Shown piece after piece: positions 61,865 through 64,000 of a stretch of 64,000 nucleotides of DNA (the stretch's first letter is position 1; every line of letters begins with the position of its first letter). The DNA comes from Centroberyx gerrardi. Lineage: Eukaryota > Chordata > Actinopteri > Beryciformes > Berycidae. The notes under the pieces were generated by a model, which was not told the DNA's origin, made no database searches, and saw nothing but the letters and a program-made list of their open reading frames with translations. Where the stretch lies: NCBI RefSeq assembly GCF_048128805.1, contig NC_135997.1, positions 12,131,116-12,195,115 of the forward strand, read 5' to 3'. The position numbers and the translations under genes are program-made.

Positions 61865-61957
61865 TGAACCTAAAGCTCTTTATACCACAGCATCACTTCA
61901 AACAAAGGATTACTGCCGGTGGATTCCCTGTTCGTTGGATTTAATTACAAGCGCCAA
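61865..61957 (+). other. rrad: Predicted rrad 5' untranslated exon 1
   Basis: Bounded by the presumed start site and a strong donor, CCAA/GTAAGTT. The intron ends at acceptor CTATCCACAG (62365). The start is inferred from TATA spacing. Confidence 0.5.
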
Positions 61958-62159
61958 GTAAGTTCTGACTATCGATGGGACATTTTAAGCTGTTTTATTA
62001 TGTGTTCTGTTATATTTAGTGTAGTAGCCTAGTAGTAGTAGTAGTAGTAGTATAAACATGTGGTAAACTAGGTATAATCTTCAGTCGGTGGACATTGAAA
62101 AGCAAAAATGAAACAAAAATCAATCAGGTCTATATTTTCATTTAATTAGATGTTTTCCT

Positions 62160-62280
62160 TAAAGGAGCCTACTATGACTTTATGTCCTAAAGATTTGTGT
62201 GTAGACTGTTCTGCAAATAAAAAAGGTACAGTGAGTTTAGGTGGGGTTAGCCTCCACTACATCCCAGATTGTAATGACAT
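62160..62280. repeat. Short dispersed repeat, copy 3 of 3
   Basis: GAGCCTACTATGACTTTATG, then GTGAGTTTAGGTGGGGTTAG and CTCCACTACATCCCAG. Inside rrad intron 1. Confidence 0.55.
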
Positions 62281-62381
62281 AACTTAACAGACTTTAACAT
62301 TTTCCAACTGAAACATGAGATCACAGTCCTTAGGTGTCATTAACGCATGGCACGTCTATCCACAGATTCTCGCTAAGCACC

Positions 62382-62751
62382 ATGACTTTGAACAAGGGTG
62401 ACAAATTGCGGAACATGGACAAGAGGAGAGGCAGCGTGCCTTTCCCCATGCATCTGCCCAACCTACACAGGAGGAGCATGCCCGTGGACGACCGGGACCT
62501 GCGCGCGACAATGCCACAGACGGGGCAAACCGGAGAGCTGTCCAACCTCTTGCGCTGCACGTCCTACTCTCCCGGCGAGCCGCACCGGGACAGCTGCGTG
62601 TCGGACTCCTCCGACTCCGTGATCTCGTCCGGCAGCGACGCCGAGAGCCAGGTGTACAAGGTGGTTCTGCTCGGGGAGCACGGCGTGGGCAAGTCCAGCC
62701 TGGCGCGCGTCTTCGGCGGGGTTGAGGATGGTCACGACTGCGATGAAACAG
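62382..62751 (+). CDS. rrad: rrad coding exon 1
   Basis: 370 bases within an exon that starts at 62366. Distinctly GC-rich against its AT-rich surroundings. Contains the P-loop; donor GTAAAG. Confidence 0.94.
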
Positions 62752-64000
62752 GTAAAGTGGTGGTGATGCTTCAGGATGAGTCATCAATCCCCCCACCCCC
62801 CACCCTTACTCACACACACTGATTGTGATGATGGTGCGATGATGGTGTGGTGATGACCATGGAGATATGTGAATGGCTGTGGTGGTGGTAAAGCTGATGA
62901 TGATTAAAATAACTGTAATAGCTTTGGTTATTGACATGACACTTAACAATACAAAATACTGGTGCATTAACACATTTGTAAGCTTGTAATTCAATCTGGA
63001 TGGAGTGCAGTTCTGAGATATTGAGCATCAAAGATTTGACATCCCAGACTGACAAAACTGTTCCTACTTCAAATCTAACATTCAAAGATCATGAATATGT
63101 GGATAATTCAATTTTGATTGGTCAGATAGAACCTAATTACAAGCTCACGAGTTGTCAATCATGCTTGAGTCTCTGAGCACACTGACAAAGTTTGGCTGAT
63201 GGATTAATAGAAAAAACAGGGCTCACGCAAGAGTGTACATGTATTGATTATTGTTATTTCCATCTAGACAGCTAGGCACCAGCCCTGCCCTACAGCTGTC
63301 AGAAATACATCCAAGAATACAATGCGAAGGGAAAATATCAAAAGCCAACGAGAGAAATGATGGCACTGTCCACATCATAGACCCACTCACAAGCTGCACC
63401 AGCCATATTGTGTCACAATTTTGCCAGCTCTATTAAGTCTGATTCCACTCTGTGTACCAAAAGACAAAAGTGCTAAAATAAGTTTGAAGAAAAGAATAAC
63501 ACACATTGAAGAGTCCAAAATATGATTGTTTAGATTGTCTGTGCTTCACTCCTCTGTGTCAATCTATAATATATCTCTTTTTTTCTTCCTCAGGAAACAC
63601 TTATGACAGATCTATTGTAGTGGATGAAGAGGAAGCATCCATTATGTTGTACGACATCTGGGAACAGGTGAGAATTAATGTATTATTTATGCTTTGATGT
63701 CTACAGATTTAGAAGTTGGAGTCTAATTGATATTGCATTAGTAAAAATAGGATCAGCCAAATCATTGTATGTTGCTAAACTTGGTGTCTACTTGGCCTGC
63801 AGGATAACAGCCAGTGGCTGAAGGAACAGTGCATGAGGATGGGAGATGCCTACATCATTGTCTATTCAGTGACAGACAAGTCCAGCTTCGAGAAGGCATC
63901 AGAGCTGCGTATTCAGCTGCGCCGAGCCAGGCAGTCCGAGAACATTCCCATAATCCTTGTGGGCAACAAGAGTGACCTGGTGCGGTCCAGAGAGGTGTCT
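62382..64000 (+). CDS. rrad: RGK-family GTPase RRAD (Rad), N-terminal two-thirds
   Basis: Coding exons 62382-62751, 63594-63667 and 63803-64000 (continues off the window) give residues 1-214. Rad is a small GTP-binding protein of the RGK group that inhibits voltage-gated calcium channels by binding their beta subunit and affects cytoskeletal signalling. Seen: MTLN start typical of RGK proteins, LHRRSMPVDDRDL as in mammalian RRAD, an acidic Ser-rich stretch, P-loop GEHGVGKS (98-105), the RGK-specific DxWE (DIWE, 144-147) replacing the usual DxxG switch II, VIVYSVTD-like YSVTDK, and NKSD (203-206) for guanine recognition. HRRSMPVDDRDL and RVFGGVEDG point to RRAD over GEM or REM. The start at 62382 is preferred to an in-frame ATG at 62334, which lies in the intron. 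Confidence 0.95.
62752..63593 (+). other. rrad: rrad intron after coding exon 1
   Basis: Opens GTAAAG and ends TTTTTTTCTTCCTCAG. It contains a GTGATGATGGTG-rich patch near 62825-62900 and nothing else recognisable. Confidence 0.75.
63594..63667 (+). CDS. rrad: rrad coding exon 2
   Basis: 74 bases after a strong T-rich acceptor. Encodes NTYDRSIVVDEEEASIMLYD and IWEQ; donor GTGAGA. Confidence 0.95.
63803..64000 (+). CDS. rrad: rrad coding exon 3 (cut by window edge)
   Basis: 66 codons to the last base: DNSQWLKEQCMRMGDAYI, SFEKASELRIQLRRARQ, ILVGNKSDLVRSREVS. Confidence 0.95.

Noticed and set aside
62356..62796. 146-residue Arg/Ser/Pro-rich minus-strand frame
   Set aside because: It is the antisense shadow of the GC-rich rrad coding exon.

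Overview
This window is teleost fish nuclear DNA. Four protein-coding genes have vertebrate intron-exon structure. They sit in AT-rich sequence full of CA, GA and CT microsatellites and fish-type mobile elements: hAT and Tc1-like non-autonomous elements, a TTAA fold-back element, an L2-like LINE and a tRNA-derived SINE. There is no operon, plasmid, phage or CRISPR structure. I assign 'teleost' from the gene sequences and repeat families and cannot name the species.

Layout. (1) 1-25,450, minus strand: the 5' end of an EphA6-type receptor tyrosine kinase gene, from signal peptide through the ephrin-binding domain. It runs off the left edge. Its introns hold most of the transposons. (2) 25,451-51,470: a long gene-poor stretch upstream of epha6, with microsatellites, one SINE (37.8-38.0 kb), an L2-like LINE with a 480-codon reading frame (46.2-48.2 kb), a TA-flanked MITE (48.3-49.3 kb) and a perfect 17-bp hairpin at 33.05 kb. 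(3) 51,475-55,618, minus strand: nsun3, a mitochondrial tRNA cytosine-5 methyltransferase, complete in six exons. (4) 56,641-58,667, minus strand: an ATP synthase subunit c gene (atp5mc3-like), complete in four coding exons, with an NRF-1-type site upstream. (5) 61,833 to the right edge, plus strand: rrad, an RGK-family small GTPase, first three coding exons only.

The genes are unrelated in pathway, except that nsun3 and atp5mc3 both make mitochondrial proteins and lie tail to head about 1 kb apart. EPHA6 and NSUN3 also lie near each other in human (3q11), which supports both assignments.

Most notable points: the epha6 ligand-binding domain is cut by three phase-0 introns where vertebrate Eph genes normally have one large exon, and transposons sit inside or beside those introns. 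A tetranucleotide microsatellite forms the polypyrimidine tract of the last atp5mc3 exon. An interspersed repeat probably supplies the nsun3 polyadenylation signal. I found no convincing previously undescribed biological system.
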